This document shows positions 9,226 to 17,775 of a stretch of 64,000 nucleotides of DNA, piece after piece. The stretch is from assembly GCF_004352825.1 (NCBI RefSeq), contig NZ_SJRW01000002.1, positions 868,001-932,000 of the forward strand, given 5' to 3'. The stretch is from Luteimonas arsenica. Its GTDB lineage: Bacteria > Pseudomonadota > Gammaproteobacteria > Xanthomonadales > Xanthomonadaceae. The position numbers and the translations under genes are program-made. Below the pieces are notes generated by a model. That model searched no databases. It saw only the letters and a list, made by a program, of their open reading frames with translations, and had not been told where the DNA came from. How positions within the stretch are numbered: the first letter of the stretch is position 1; the number at the start of each line of letters is the position of its first letter.

Positions 9226-10074
9226 ATGTCCGAGAAGAAGCAGCCGGCAGCGGCGACCAGGGACGCGGTCGCCCGCGCGGTCAACTACGAAACCACCATT
9301 GCCGATCTCGCGCGGCGCAGCGAACGCCGCGCGTGGTGGGTCGCCGCGGTCGCGTCGGCCACGGCGCTGCTGCTGGGTGCCGGCTACGTCGGGGTGATGC
9401 CGCTGAAAGAGCGCGTGCCCTTCCTGGTGATGGCCGACGCCTCGACGGGCAACGCCACGGTGGCACGCATGGACGCGGACTTCCGTCATCGCAGCCTGAC
9501 TGCCAGCGAGGCCATCGCACGGGCGAACGTGGCCAGCTTCGTCAGTCTGCGGGAGTCCTATGACGTCGCGATGATGAACCTGCGCGACTGGCGCGCCGTG
9601 CATGGCATGTCCGCGCCTGAAGTCGGTCGCGAGTACGCGGCGCTGCACGCGCCGAACAACCCGGCCAGTCCGTTCAACACTTACGGCCGCGGACGGGCTA
9701 TCCGAGTACGGATCCTGAGCATCCAGCTGCTGGACGGTTCCGACGGCTCGCCGCAGGGCGCCACCGTGCGCTTCCAGCGCAGCGTGTACGACAAGACCAG
9801 CGGCGCCACGCGCCCGCTCGACAGCCGCATCGCCACGCTCGGCTTCACCTACAACCTCGCGCTGAAGATGGACGAGCCCGACCGGCTCGAGAACCCGCTC
9901 GGCTTCCAGGTCACCAGCTACCGCGTCGACAACGACTACGCGCCGGTTCCACCGGAGCCGGTGGTGGTGGCCGCGCCCGCAGGCATGGAGATGGCGCCGG
10001 AGGCCTCCGGCGCTCCTGTCGATGCCCCCCCGACCGCCGAAGGATTCCCGCAGCCAGGAGCCGCATTGCCATGA
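9226..10074 (+). CDS. virB8: VirB8 inner-membrane T4SS protein
   Basis: A 282-residue bitopic protein. A cytoplasmic N-tail with NYETTIADLARRSERRAWW leads to one transmembrane segment (about residues 36-58), then a periplasmic NTF2-like VirB8 domain (about 65-235) containing YGRG and the RFQRSVYD strand. A Pro/Ala/Val-rich tail follows, as seen in Xanthomonas VirB8. It is part of the inner-membrane complex and arches that link to VirB6/VirB10. An alternative start is ATG 9214; 9226 was preferred because MSEKK fits the family. The stop codon overlaps the virB9 start (ATGA, 10071-10074). Confidence 0.9.
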   Translation: MSEKKQPAAATRDAVARAVNYETTIADLARRSERRAWWVAAVASATALLLGAGYVGVMPLKERVPFLVMADASTGNATVARMDADFRHRSLTASEAIARANVASFVSLRESYDVAMMNLRDWRAVHGMSAPEVGREYAALHAPNNPASPFNTYGRGRAIRVRILSIQLLDGSDGSPQGATVRFQRSVYDKTSGATRPLDSRIATLGFTYNLALKMDEPDRLENPLGFQVTSYRVDNDYAPVPPEPVVVAAPAGMEMAPEASGAPVDAPPTAEGFPQPGAALP

Positions 10075-10841
10075 AGTCCGCGCTTTCCCTGTTCCTGCTG
10101 CTGTCATGTGCCGCGCTGGCCACGGCGGCCCACGGCCAGCCACGGACTGGAGCCGGGGCCGCCCAGGTCGACGTGTACGAGTACGTGGCCGACGGCATAT
10201 ACCCGATCCGCACCGCCCTGGGCATCACCACCCAGATCGAACTGGGCGCGGCCGAGGAGATCCTCGACTTCAGTACCGGTTTCAGCAGCGGATGGGACCT
10301 GAGCCGTCGCGACAACGTCTTCTACCTGCGCCCGCGCGGCGTCGACGTCGACACCAACATGCTGGTCCGCACCCAGGCTCATTCCTACATCTTCGAACTG
10401 AAGGTGGTGGCCACGGACTGGACGTCGCTCGAACAGGCGCGTCGCGCCGGCGCGCAGTACAAGGTGGGTTTCCGCTACCCGGCCGACGCCAGCTTCGCGG
10501 CGCCGGTCGAAGAAGCCGTCGACCGTGGACAGCACGTGGCGCTGGAGAAGGGGCGCAGCTACCACTTCGACTACGACGTCGCGTCCCGCCGCGCGCCGGC
10601 CTGGCTGGTGCCGATGAACGTCTACGACGACGGCCGCTTCACCTATCTGCGCATGGGCCACGGCGCGAACCTGCCTACGGGGACTTTTCCAGCGGTGTTC
10701 GCGCGCCGCGAGCGCCATGGCGACGAGTTCGTGGTCAACACGACGGTCGAAGGCGACGTGCTGGTCGTGCATGGCACCTATCCCTATCTGGTCGTTCGCC
10801 ACGGCCGCGACGTGGTCGGAGTGAGGAGGAACCTGCGATGA
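10071..10841 (+). CDS. virB9: VirB9 outer-membrane core complex protein
   Basis: A 256-residue periplasmic protein with a signal peptide (cleavage near AHGQ, residue 23). The N-terminal VirB9 domain shows the typical DVYEYVADGIYPIRTA and SSGWDLSRRDNVFYLRP segments. The C-terminal CagX/VirB9 domain (about 160-256), which binds VirB7, includes YHFDYDV and the end motif YPYLVVRHG. With VirB7 and VirB10 it builds the 14-mer core complex. ATGA overlaps join it to virB8 upstream and virB10 downstream, so translation is probably coupled along virB8-9-10. Confidence 0.92.
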   Translation: MKSALSLFLLLSCAALATAAHGQPRTGAGAAQVDVYEYVADGIYPIRTALGITTQIELGAAEEILDFSTGFSSGWDLSRRDNVFYLRPRGVDVDTNMLVRTQAHSYIFELKVVATDWTSLEQARRAGAQYKVGFRYPADASFAAPVEEAVDRGQHVALEKGRSYHFDYDVASRRAPAWLVPMNVYDDGRFTYLRMGHGANLPTGTFPAVFARRERHGDEFVVNTTVEGDVLVVHGTYPYLVVRHGRDVVGVRRNLR

Positions 10842-11980
10842 GTGGAGCGGACCAGGACAAGGCCGGTGGCGCGGTCCACGGACACTACGCGGCTCGCCAG
10901 GCGGAACCCGACCTCGATGCCGCCGCGCCATCGCTGCGCGTCGAGGACATGCAGCGCCTGAACCGGAAGGCGCTGGTGTTCCTGGCCGCCATCGTGGCGC
11001 TGCTCGTGCTGGCTATCGTCGGCATGCTGCGGGCCGTGGGCGGCGACGCCGAGCCGGCGCCAACGACCCGCGAACAGGCCGTCGTCATTCCGGAACTGCC
11101 GCGGGTCAATGCGGCGTCGATGCAGGCGGCTCCGGCGGTTCCGGCGCTGCCGCTGGAGGCGGAGCCGGTTCCGGTCGTGCCGCTGCCGTCGGCGCCCGTG
11201 CTCCCCCCCATGCCTGTGCTGGCGCAGACGTCGGGGCCCAGCCTGGTCGATCGGCGTTCCGGTGCGGGCGAGGTGCCGGCATCGGCCGCCGCGCACGACC
11301 CCTACCTGCAGGCGATGCTGGCCGGCCTGCCCGGCAGCGAAGCCCCCGCGGAAGCCGCACCTGCCCATGCCGCCACCTCGGCCAGGCCGATCGCGCGCCC
11401 GGACTCCCTGTTGGTACGCGGCACCTACATTCGCTGCGTGCTGGAGACGCGGATCGTTACCGACGTGCCGGGATTCACTTCGTGCGTCGTCACCGAGCCG
11501 GTGTACTCCATCAACGGCCGCCAGTTGCTGCTGCCCGGTGGCTCTAAGGTGCTGGGCCGTTACGAAGCGGAGCCGCGCGGCCCGCGAGTGGCCGTGGTCT
11601 GGGACCGCATAACCACGCCGACCGGCATCGACATCAACATGGCCAGTCCCGGCGTGGACGGGCTGGGCGGTGCCGGGCATCCGGGGCATTACAGCGCGCA
11701 CTGGGGTTCGCGCATCGGCTCCGCGCTCCTGGTCAGCCTGATCAGCGACGCCTTCAAGTACGCGGCCGCGAAAGAAGGGCCGGCCGGCGCGGTCATCGGC
11801 GAGGGTGGCGTGGTCGTGCAATCGCCGTACGAAAGCACCACTGCGCGCACCGTCGAACGCCTGGCCAACCAGGCGCTGGATGCACGTCGCCCGCCCACGG
11901 TCACCATCCAGCAGGGCAGCCTGCTCAATGTCTACGTCGCCCGCGACGTCGACTTTTCGGCGGTGGTGGCGCAGCTGTGA
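10838..11980 (+). CDS. virB10: VirB10 inner/outer membrane spanning channel protein
   Basis: A 380-residue protein. A cytoplasmic tail precedes one transmembrane helix (about 46-64, ALVFLAAIVALLVLAIVG). A long Pro/Val/Ala-rich periplasmic linker (about 70-180) leads to the C-terminal VirB10/TrbI beta-barrel domain (about 185-380), with LLVRGTYIRCVLETRI, TSCVVTEPVYS and LLPGGSKVLGRYE. The segment near VSLISDAFKYAA is the antenna that forms the outer-membrane pore. It senses ATPase energy and spans both membranes. The start ATG 10838 overlaps the virB9 stop. Its TGA (11978-11980) shares the A with the virB11 ATG. Confidence 0.92.
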   Translation: MSGADQDKAGGAVHGHYAARQAEPDLDAAAPSLRVEDMQRLNRKALVFLAAIVALLVLAIVGMLRAVGGDAEPAPTTREQAVVIPELPRVNAASMQAAPAVPALPLEAEPVPVVPLPSAPVLPPMPVLAQTSGPSLVDRRSGAGEVPASAAAHDPYLQAMLAGLPGSEAPAEAAPAHAATSARPIARPDSLLVRGTYIRCVLETRIVTDVPGFTSCVVTEPVYSINGRQLLLPGGSKVLGRYEAEPRGPRVAVVWDRITTPTGIDINMASPGVDGLGGAGHPGHYSAHWGSRIGSALLVSLISDAFKYAAAKEGPAGAVIGEGGVVVQSPYESTTARTVERLANQALDARRPPTVTIQQGSLLNVYVARDVDFSAVVAQL

Positions 11981-13047
11981 TGGCCGATGGTGCACATCCG
12001 CCGCAAAGCGCCAACGTCGCCGGCGTCGCCGACGGATTCCTCGAGCACCAGTACCGGGTGCTCGGGATCGACGGGCACCTGGCTGCGCCCGGCGTCACCG
12101 AGATCTGCATCAATCGCCCCGGCGAGGTGTGGCTGGAGGAAGGCGGCAGCTGGCGGCGGGAGGCTGTCCCGGGCCTCAGCTTCGAGCGTGCGCGCCAGTT
12201 CTGCACGGCCGTGGTGAACGAGAGCAACACCGGCCAGCGGATCACCGACGCCGAGCCGGTGGTCTCGCTCACGTTCCCGACCGGGCAGCGCGCGCAGTTC
12301 GTCATCCCGCCGGCCTGCGAAGCCGGCGCGGTGTCGATCACCATCCGCATGCCCTCGCGCAGCATCCGCCGCCTGGACGACTACGAGGCCGACGGCTTCT
12401 TCTCCGCGATCCGGGCCGCCGGGGGTGTCGATGACGGTGATCGCGAGCTGCTGGCCTTGCACTCGGAGGGGCGGCACGCGGAGTTCTTCCGCCGCGCGGT
12501 GCAGTTGCGCCGGAACATCGTCGTCTCCGGCGCGACGGGCAGCGGAAAGACCACCTTCATGAAGGCTCTGGTCGAACACATCCCGCCTGCCGAGCGGCTG
12601 GTCACGATCGAGGACGCGCGGGAACTGTTCGTCAGCCAGCCCAACGTCGTCCACCTGCTGTACTCGAAGGGTGGGCAGGGCACGGCCAGCGTCACGGCGA
12701 AGACGTGCATGGAAGCCTGCCTGCGCATGAAGCCGGACCGGATCATCCTGGCCGAGCTTCGCGGCGACGAGGCCTTCTATTTCATCCGCAACTGCGCTTC
12801 GGGGCACCCCGGATCCATCACCAGCTGCCACGCCGGCAACACCGCGCAGACCTGGGACCAGCTCGCGTTGATGGTAAAGGCCTCGGCGGAGGGGGCGGGC
12901 CTCGAGTTCGCGACCATCCGCAGGCTGCTGGGGCTGACGATCGACATCGTGGTCCACATCGCCGCCCACGCGGGCAGGCGGCACATCACGGGAATCGAGT
13001 TCGGCGGCGCCTGTGCCGCCGCGCTGGAGCAGGAGGCGCAGGAATGA
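11980..13047 (+). CDS. virB11: VirB11 T4SS traffic ATPase
   Basis: A 355-residue hexameric secretion ATPase of the VirB11/PilT family. The N-terminal domain is followed by a RecA-like domain with Walker A GATGSGKTT (184-192), an Asp box IEDARELF, Walker B IILAELRGDEA (about 255-265) and the His box GHPGSITSCHAG. It switches the secretion machine between pilus assembly and substrate transport in the cytoplasm. ATG 11980 was chosen over the GTG three bases upstream; either overlaps the virB10 stop. The stop overlaps the virB1 start (ATGA at 13044-13047). Confidence 0.93.
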   Translation: MADGAHPPQSANVAGVADGFLEHQYRVLGIDGHLAAPGVTEICINRPGEVWLEEGGSWRREAVPGLSFERARQFCTAVVNESNTGQRITDAEPVVSLTFPTGQRAQFVIPPACEAGAVSITIRMPSRSIRRLDDYEADGFFSAIRAAGGVDDGDRELLALHSEGRHAEFFRRAVQLRRNIVVSGATGSGKTTFMKALVEHIPPAERLVTIEDARELFVSQPNVVHLLYSKGGQGTASVTAKTCMEACLRMKPDRIILAELRGDEAFYFIRNCASGHPGSITSCHAGNTAQTWDQLALMVKASAEGAGLEFATIRRLLGLTIDIVVHIAAHAGRRHITGIEFGGACAAALEQEAQE

Positions 13048-13811
13048 TCCCGGGACTGGAAGCACTGGCCTGCCAGGAGCTGGCGGTGCCGATGGACGTG
13101 ATGGAGCATGTCGTGCGCGTCGAGTCGTCGTTCAACCCCTGGGCCATCGGCGTGGTTGGTGCGCGCCTCGCGCGCCAGCCGGCGAGCCTGGAGGAAGCGG
13201 TCGCGACCGCCTCGCAGCTGGAGCGGGACGGCTACAACTTCTCGCTGGGACTGGCACAGGTAAACCGCCACAACCTCGCCGCGCAGGGACTGGAAAGCTA
13301 TGAGCAGGCATTTGCAGCCTGTCCGAACCTCGCCGCCGGTGCGCGCATCCTCGCCGACTGCCACCGGCGCGCCGGGGGAGACTGGGGCAAGGCCTTCAGC
13401 TGCTACTACTCGGGCAACTTCGTCCGCGGATTCAAGGACGGATACGTGCAGAAGGTGTGGCAGTCGATGGCGGGTGCCAGCCCGGATCGGATCGCGACTG
13501 TGGTGTCCGCGATCCCGGTCGCCATCGAAGGCATCGCATCCGCACGGCCTGTCGCCGGTACCGGCCTGCGTGAACGCCGTGTCGCAGCCGCCCCGCAATC
13601 GCCCGAAGCACGCTTCCAGCCAGCATCGGACCGCGCATCGCGCCCTGCGGCCGGAGCCGTGGCACAGGGGTCCCGGGATGCCTGGGAGCCTCCCGCCGCC
13701 GGCGCTTTCGTGCCCGAGGTCGGGGCGATGAATCCACGACCGTTGCCGCCCCCGTCTGCGGGGCCGGCAGGGGTAGCGGTCGAGGGAAGAGATTCCGCAT
13801 TCGTTTTCTGA
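13044..13811 (+). CDS. virB1: VirB1 lytic transglycosylase
   Basis: A 255-residue protein with an SLT domain (about 5-145): catalytic Glu in VVRVESSFNPWAIG, then NFSLGLAQVNRHNL and the substrate-groove segment SCYYSGNF. It locally opens peptidoglycan for the secretion channel. No clear N-terminal signal peptide is visible, as in several VirB1 homologues. The C-terminal 100 residues are Ala/Pro-rich and low in complexity. It follows virB11 with an ATGA overlap, which is the virB11-virB1 order of X-T4SS loci rather than the Agrobacterium order. A 59-bp gap with its own AAGGAAG ribosome site separates it from virB2. Confidence 0.88.
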   Translation: MIPGLEALACQELAVPMDVMEHVVRVESSFNPWAIGVVGARLARQPASLEEAVATASQLERDGYNFSLGLAQVNRHNLAAQGLESYEQAFAACPNLAAGARILADCHRRAGGDWGKAFSCYYSGNFVRGFKDGYVQKVWQSMAGASPDRIATVVSAIPVAIEGIASARPVAGTGLRERRVAAAPQSPEARFQPASDRASRPAAGAVAQGSRDAWEPPAAGAFVPEVGAMNPRPLPPPSAGPAGVAVEGRDSAFVF

Positions 13812-13870
13812 AATCCGAACCCGTGGCCGGAAGCCGCGAACCTGATCCACCACCACTGCAAGGAAGCCTC

Positions 13871-14266
13871 ATGAGTGCGAACACGAAACGTCCCCACACC
13901 CTCGGCCGCCACCAGCTTCGGCGCTCCGTGCGGCGCTCCGTCACCGCTGCGACGGCACTCCTCGCAGCGGTGCCGGCTGCCGTCCTCGCGCAGGCGTTCG
14001 GCGGTGCCGACGCCAAGGTCTGCGGCTTCTTCGACAACGTGAATGGCCTGCTCAACATGGCCTCGATCGCGGTGGTGACCATCGCGATCATCTTCGCGGG
14101 TTACCAGATCGCCTTCGCGCACAAGCGCATCTCCGACGTTGCCCCGATCCTGATCGGCGGCCTGCTCATCGGTGCGGCAACCCAGATCGCGCGGATGCTG
14201 CTGGGTCCCGAGGCCGGGGAGTGCACCGCGATGCTCGACATCGTGCTGCCGGTGTTCCATGCATAA
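13871..14266 (+). CDS. virB2: VirB2 major T4SS pilin
   Basis: A 131-residue precursor. A long positively charged N-terminus and signal peptide (cleavage predicted near VLAQAF, about residue 41) leave a mature pilin of roughly 90 residues with two hydrophobic helices (SIAVVTIAIIFAGYQIAF and DVAPILIGGLLIGAATQIA) joined by a short basic loop HKR. This is the TrbC/VirB2 topology. Two Cys residues in the mature part (VCGFF and ECTAML) are conspicuous. AAGGAAG lies 7 bp before ATG 13871. Its 3' end overlaps virB3 by 8 bp. Confidence 0.88.
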   Translation: MSANTKRPHTLGRHQLRRSVRRSVTAATALLAAVPAAVLAQAFGGADAKVCGFFDNVNGLLNMASIAVVTIAIIFAGYQIAFAHKRISDVAPILIGGLLIGAATQIARMLLGPEAGECTAMLDIVLPVFHA

Positions 14267-14564
14267 GGACGTGCTCTTCCGCGGCTGCACGCGCCCGGCG
14301 ATGTTCCTGGGCGTGCCCTACGTGCCGTTCTTCATCGGTGCCGGGGCGTGTCTGCTGCTGGCGGTATACGTGAACCTGCTGCTGCTCGTACTGTTGCCGC
14401 TGGTCGTGCTGGCCATGCGGCAGATGGCGCGTCGCGACGAGATGGTGTTCCGCCTGCTCGGGCTGCGCTGGCAGCTGCTCGCCCGGGTGCGGAACCGCCG
14501 GCTGCGCGGTGGCGACTGGTCGTTCGCGCCGATTGCCGGACGCCATCCGGGGCGGCGTCCATGA
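14259..14564 (+). CDS. virB3: VirB3 inner-membrane T4SS protein
   Basis: A 101-residue protein starting MHKDVLFRGCTRPAMFLGVP, which matches the conserved family opening (LFRG.TRP....GVP). Two adjacent hydrophobic stretches (about residues 20-55) act as membrane helices and the basic C-terminal tail should be cytoplasmic. VirB3 docks onto VirB4 at the inner-membrane complex. ATG 14259 lies inside the end of virB2. The TGA (14562-14564) overlaps the virB4 ATG, which suggests coupled translation of virB2-3-4. Confidence 0.88.
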   Translation: MHKDVLFRGCTRPAMFLGVPYVPFFIGAGACLLLAVYVNLLLLVLLPLVVLAMRQMARRDEMVFRLLGLRWQLLARVRNRRLRGGDWSFAPIAGRHPGRRP

Positions 14565-16987
14565 CCGCCGCGCTTGTCGACTCCGCCATCGCCGGCTTCG
14601 TGCCGCTGTCAAGCCATGTCGCCGCCGACGTGGTGAAGACCACCGGTGGCGACTATCTCATTGCGTGGCGGCTCGGCGGCCTGCCCTTCGTCGGCCGCGA
14701 GGAATGGGACCTGGAGCATCGCCATGCCACCTTCAACCGGATGCTGCAGACCCTGCGTGCGCCCGACTTCGCGAACGTCGCCTTCTGGACCCACGATATC
14801 CGCCGGCGCAGGAGCATCCGCGGCGGCGGCCGCTTCGCCGGCGCCTTCAACCAGGCGCTCTCGGACGCCTACTTCACCCTGCTGGCGGAGAAAGAGGCAC
14901 TGCAGAATGAGCTCTACCTGACCATGATCTACCGGCCGGTGGTCGCCGGTCGGCGGCTGGTCGAGCGATCGGCCGACCTGTCGCGGCTGCAGGCCGCCGA
15001 ACAGCAGGCCATCGAGCGCCTGCACGAACTCGCAGGCAGCGTGGAGGCGGTGCTCAAGGACTACTCGCCGCGGCGTCTGGGCATGTACGAGCGCGACAGC
15101 GGCGTGGTGTTCTCCGAGGTGCTGGAGCTCTACGGCTACGTGCTCAATCGCCTGGACGAACCGGTGCCCGTGCTCTCCGCGCCGGTGGCGGACTACCTGC
15201 CCGCCAGCCGGCATACCTTCTCCTCGAGAACGGGTGATTTCGTCGTCGCCACGCCGCAGGGCGGGCATCATTACGGCGCGATCCTCAACGTCAAGGAATA
15301 CACCGAGGCCACCTGGCCGGGGATCCTCAACGGCCTGAAGTACCTCGGCTTCGAGTACGTGCTGACCCAGTCGTTCAGCCCCATGGGCCGGCAGGACGCG
15401 CTGCGGGTGCTCGACCGCACCAAGGGCATGATGGTCTCGTCCGGCGATCGCGCGGTCAGCCAGATCGCCGAGCTGGACCAGGCCATGGACCAGCTGGCCT
15501 CGGGCAACTTCGTCCTCGGCGAGTACCATTTCTCGCTCGCCGTCCATGCCGGGAGCCAGGAAGCGCTCTCGCGGCATGTCGCGGAAGCGCGCGCGGAGCT
15601 GTCCAACGCCGGCTTCGTCTCGGCCAAGGAGGACCTGGCCGTCGCGTCGGCCTTCTACGCGCAGCTTCCGGGAAACTGGCGCTACCGCACACGCCTGGCC
15701 AACCTCAGCTCGCTGAACTTTCTGGGCCTGTCGCCGCTGCACAACTTCGCGGCAGGCAAGCGCAGCCGGAACCCCTGGGGCGACTGCGTGACCACGCTCC
15801 AGGCCAGCAACGGCCAGCCCTATTACTTCAACTTCCACGCCACCCATCCGGCCGAGGATTCCTTCGGGGAGAAGGCGCTGGGCAATACGCTCGTGATCGG
15901 CAAGTCGGGCACCGGCAAGACCGCGCTGGTGAACTTCCTGCTGGCGCAGTCGCAGAAGCTCGACCCGGCGCCGACGGTGTTCTTCTTCGACAAGGATCGC
16001 GGCGCCGAGATCTTCGTCCGCGCCTGCGGCGGCAACTACCTCGCGCTGGAGAACGGCCGCCCCACCGGATTCAACCCGCTGCAGTGCGAGAGGACCGAGG
16101 CCAACGTGCAGTTCCTTGCCGAACTGGTGAAGCTGCTGGCCGGCAAGCCGGCGTACACGGCGCGCGAGGACGAGGACGTGTTCCGGGCCGTCGAGGGCAT
16201 CCTCGACACCCCCATGCACCTGCGCAGCATGGCCAACCTGCAGAAGAGCCTGCCCAACATGGGTGACGACGGCCTCTACGCACGCCTGCGCAAATGGACG
16301 GCGGGCAACAGCCTCGGCTGGGTCTTCGACAACCCGGTGGATACCGTCGACCTGTCGCGCGCGAACATCATCGGCTTCGACTACACCGACATCCTCGACA
16401 ACGCCGAGGTCCGGGTGCCGGTGGTTCGCTACCTGCTGCACCGGCTGGAAGGCATCATCGATGGCCGGCGCCTGGTCTACGTCATGGACGAGTTCTGGAA
16501 GATCCTCGAGGGCGGCGGCGCGCTGAAGGATTTCGCGCGCAACAAGCAGAAGACCATCCGCAAGCAGAACGGCCTGGGCATCTTCGCCACCCAGAGCCCG
16601 GAGGATGCGCTGGCCAGCGACATCGCCGCGGCCCTGGTGGAGCAGACCGCCACCCTGGTCCTGCTGCCGAATCCCAACGCCAGCCGCACGGACTATGTCG
16701 ACGGCCTCAAGCTCACCGACGCCGAATACCGCGTCGTGGTGGCGCTGGACGAGCGCTCGCGCTGCTTCCTGGTCAAGCAGGGCCATGCCTCGGCGGTGTG
16801 CCGGCTGGACCTGGGAGGCCTGGACGACGTCCTGGCGGTGATTTCGGCATCCACCGACAACATCGAAGTGATGCACAGGGTGATCGCGGAACGGTCGGCG
16901 GCGGCGGGCGTGGCGATGGATGCGCTGCGGCCCGAGCAGTGGCTGGAGGAGTTCCAAGCGCAGCGAAAGGGCAGGCGGGGCGGCTGA
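14561..16987 (+). CDS. virB4: VirB4 T4SS ATPase
   Basis: An 808-residue ATPase that powers pilus biogenesis and secretion at the inner membrane. The N-terminal VirB4/CagE domain (about 1-400) contains GDYLIAWRLGGLPFVG. The RecA-like domain has Walker A VIGKSGTGKTALV (core near 447-454), FFFDKDRGAEIF, and Walker B RLVYVMDEFWKIL (about 637-650), followed by the arginine-rich KQKTIRKQNG and FATQSPEDAL region. It is intact and of usual family length (about 800). The start overlaps the virB3 stop. A 39-bp gap precedes virB5. Confidence 0.95.
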   Translation: MTAALVDSAIAGFVPLSSHVAADVVKTTGGDYLIAWRLGGLPFVGREEWDLEHRHATFNRMLQTLRAPDFANVAFWTHDIRRRRSIRGGGRFAGAFNQALSDAYFTLLAEKEALQNELYLTMIYRPVVAGRRLVERSADLSRLQAAEQQAIERLHELAGSVEAVLKDYSPRRLGMYERDSGVVFSEVLELYGYVLNRLDEPVPVLSAPVADYLPASRHTFSSRTGDFVVATPQGGHHYGAILNVKEYTEATWPGILNGLKYLGFEYVLTQSFSPMGRQDALRVLDRTKGMMVSSGDRAVSQIAELDQAMDQLASGNFVLGEYHFSLAVHAGSQEALSRHVAEARAELSNAGFVSAKEDLAVASAFYAQLPGNWRYRTRLANLSSLNFLGLSPLHNFAAGKRSRNPWGDCVTTLQASNGQPYYFNFHATHPAEDSFGEKALGNTLVIGKSGTGKTALVNFLLAQSQKLDPAPTVFFFDKDRGAEIFVRACGGNYLALENGRPTGFNPLQCERTEANVQFLAELVKLLAGKPAYTAREDEDVFRAVEGILDTPMHLRSMANLQKSLPNMGDDGLYARLRKWTAGNSLGWVFDNPVDTVDLSRANIIGFDYTDILDNAEVRVPVVRYLLHRLEGIIDGRRLVYVMDEFWKILEGGGALKDFARNKQKTIRKQNGLGIFATQSPEDALASDIAAALVEQTATLVLLPNPNASRTDYVDGLKLTDAEYRVVVALDERSRCFLVKQGHASAVCRLDLGGLDDVLAVISASTDNIEVMHRVIAERSAAAGVAMDALRPEQWLEEFQAQRKGRRGG

Positions 16988-17026
16988 GGAAGCCGGTGGA
17001 CAGGACTTCAACCCAGGGAGCGGGAC

Positions 17027-17764
17027 ATGGACGACAGGGAAGTCGCGGGGCCGCGGACGCGGCGGCAGTGGATGGCAGGGCTGGTGCTGGGCCTGTGCGG
17101 CGGGCTTGCCGCGGCACCCGCCGCCGCGCAGTGGGCAGTCGTGGACGTGCCGCACACGGTGAAGACGGCGCTCGGCTGGGTCGCCCAGTACCAGCAGATG
17201 ATCGAGGACTACAAGCGCCAGTTCGAGCAGCTGCAGACCCTGAACAAGCAGTACGAACAGGCGCTGATAACGGGGCAGGCGTATGCCGGGAGCAAGGGCT
17301 ACCGGGAGCGCTTCCAGCCGCGCGAGGAAGACGCGGGCGTTGTTGAACGCTGCGGCACGCGGCCCGCCAGGCACAGCAGGGGCGAGGCCCAGCTCGGGTA
17401 CTGCATCTCCATCGTGCGCACCGAGAATCGGCGCTTCAACGCCCTGGTGGCATTGCTGGACGACGTGGATGCCCGTGACGAGGAGCTGCGCGCCGCCTAC
17501 GCCGAGCGCGCCTCGATCGGCGCGGAGGAGGAGGGCAAGCTGGCTTCGAATTCCAACCGGGTCCTGTCGATCCAGAGCCAGCTCCAGAATGACGTGGAAA
17601 GCGGCGAGCGGCTGCTGGCCGCGTACGACACGGCCCTGGGGCTGCTGCGCGAGGAGCACGTCCGCCTCGCCAACGAGGCCCTGAACGGCAAGCCGGGGCA
17701 GGCGCTCGCCCAGGGCGTGGCGCTGAAGGTCGCACTCAGGGCGGCGCGCGAGCGCGACCGCTGA
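17027..17764 (+). CDS. virB5: VirB5 minor pilin / pilus-tip protein
   Basis: A 245-residue exported protein. The N-terminus has a twin-arginine-like RRQW before a hydrophobic stretch and signal cleavage near AAAQWAVVD (about residue 35). The mature part is largely alpha-helical with coiled-coil-like segments (YQQMIEDYKRQFEQLQTLNKQYEQAL), typical of the VirB5/TrbJ family. Two Cys residues (VERCG and GYCIS) could form a disulfide. It is expected at the pilus tip or in the periplasm. A GGGAGCGG ribosome site precedes ATG 17027. Assignment rests on helical pattern plus position between virB4 and virB6. Confidence 0.82.
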   Translation: MDDREVAGPRTRRQWMAGLVLGLCGGLAAAPAAAQWAVVDVPHTVKTALGWVAQYQQMIEDYKRQFEQLQTLNKQYEQALITGQAYAGSKGYRERFQPREEDAGVVERCGTRPARHSRGEAQLGYCISIVRTENRRFNALVALLDDVDARDEELRAAYAERASIGAEEEGKLASNSNRVLSIQSQLQNDVESGERLLAAYDTALGLLREEHVRLANEALNGKPGQALAQGVALKVALRAARERDR

Positions 17765-17775
17765 GGAGCACGCCA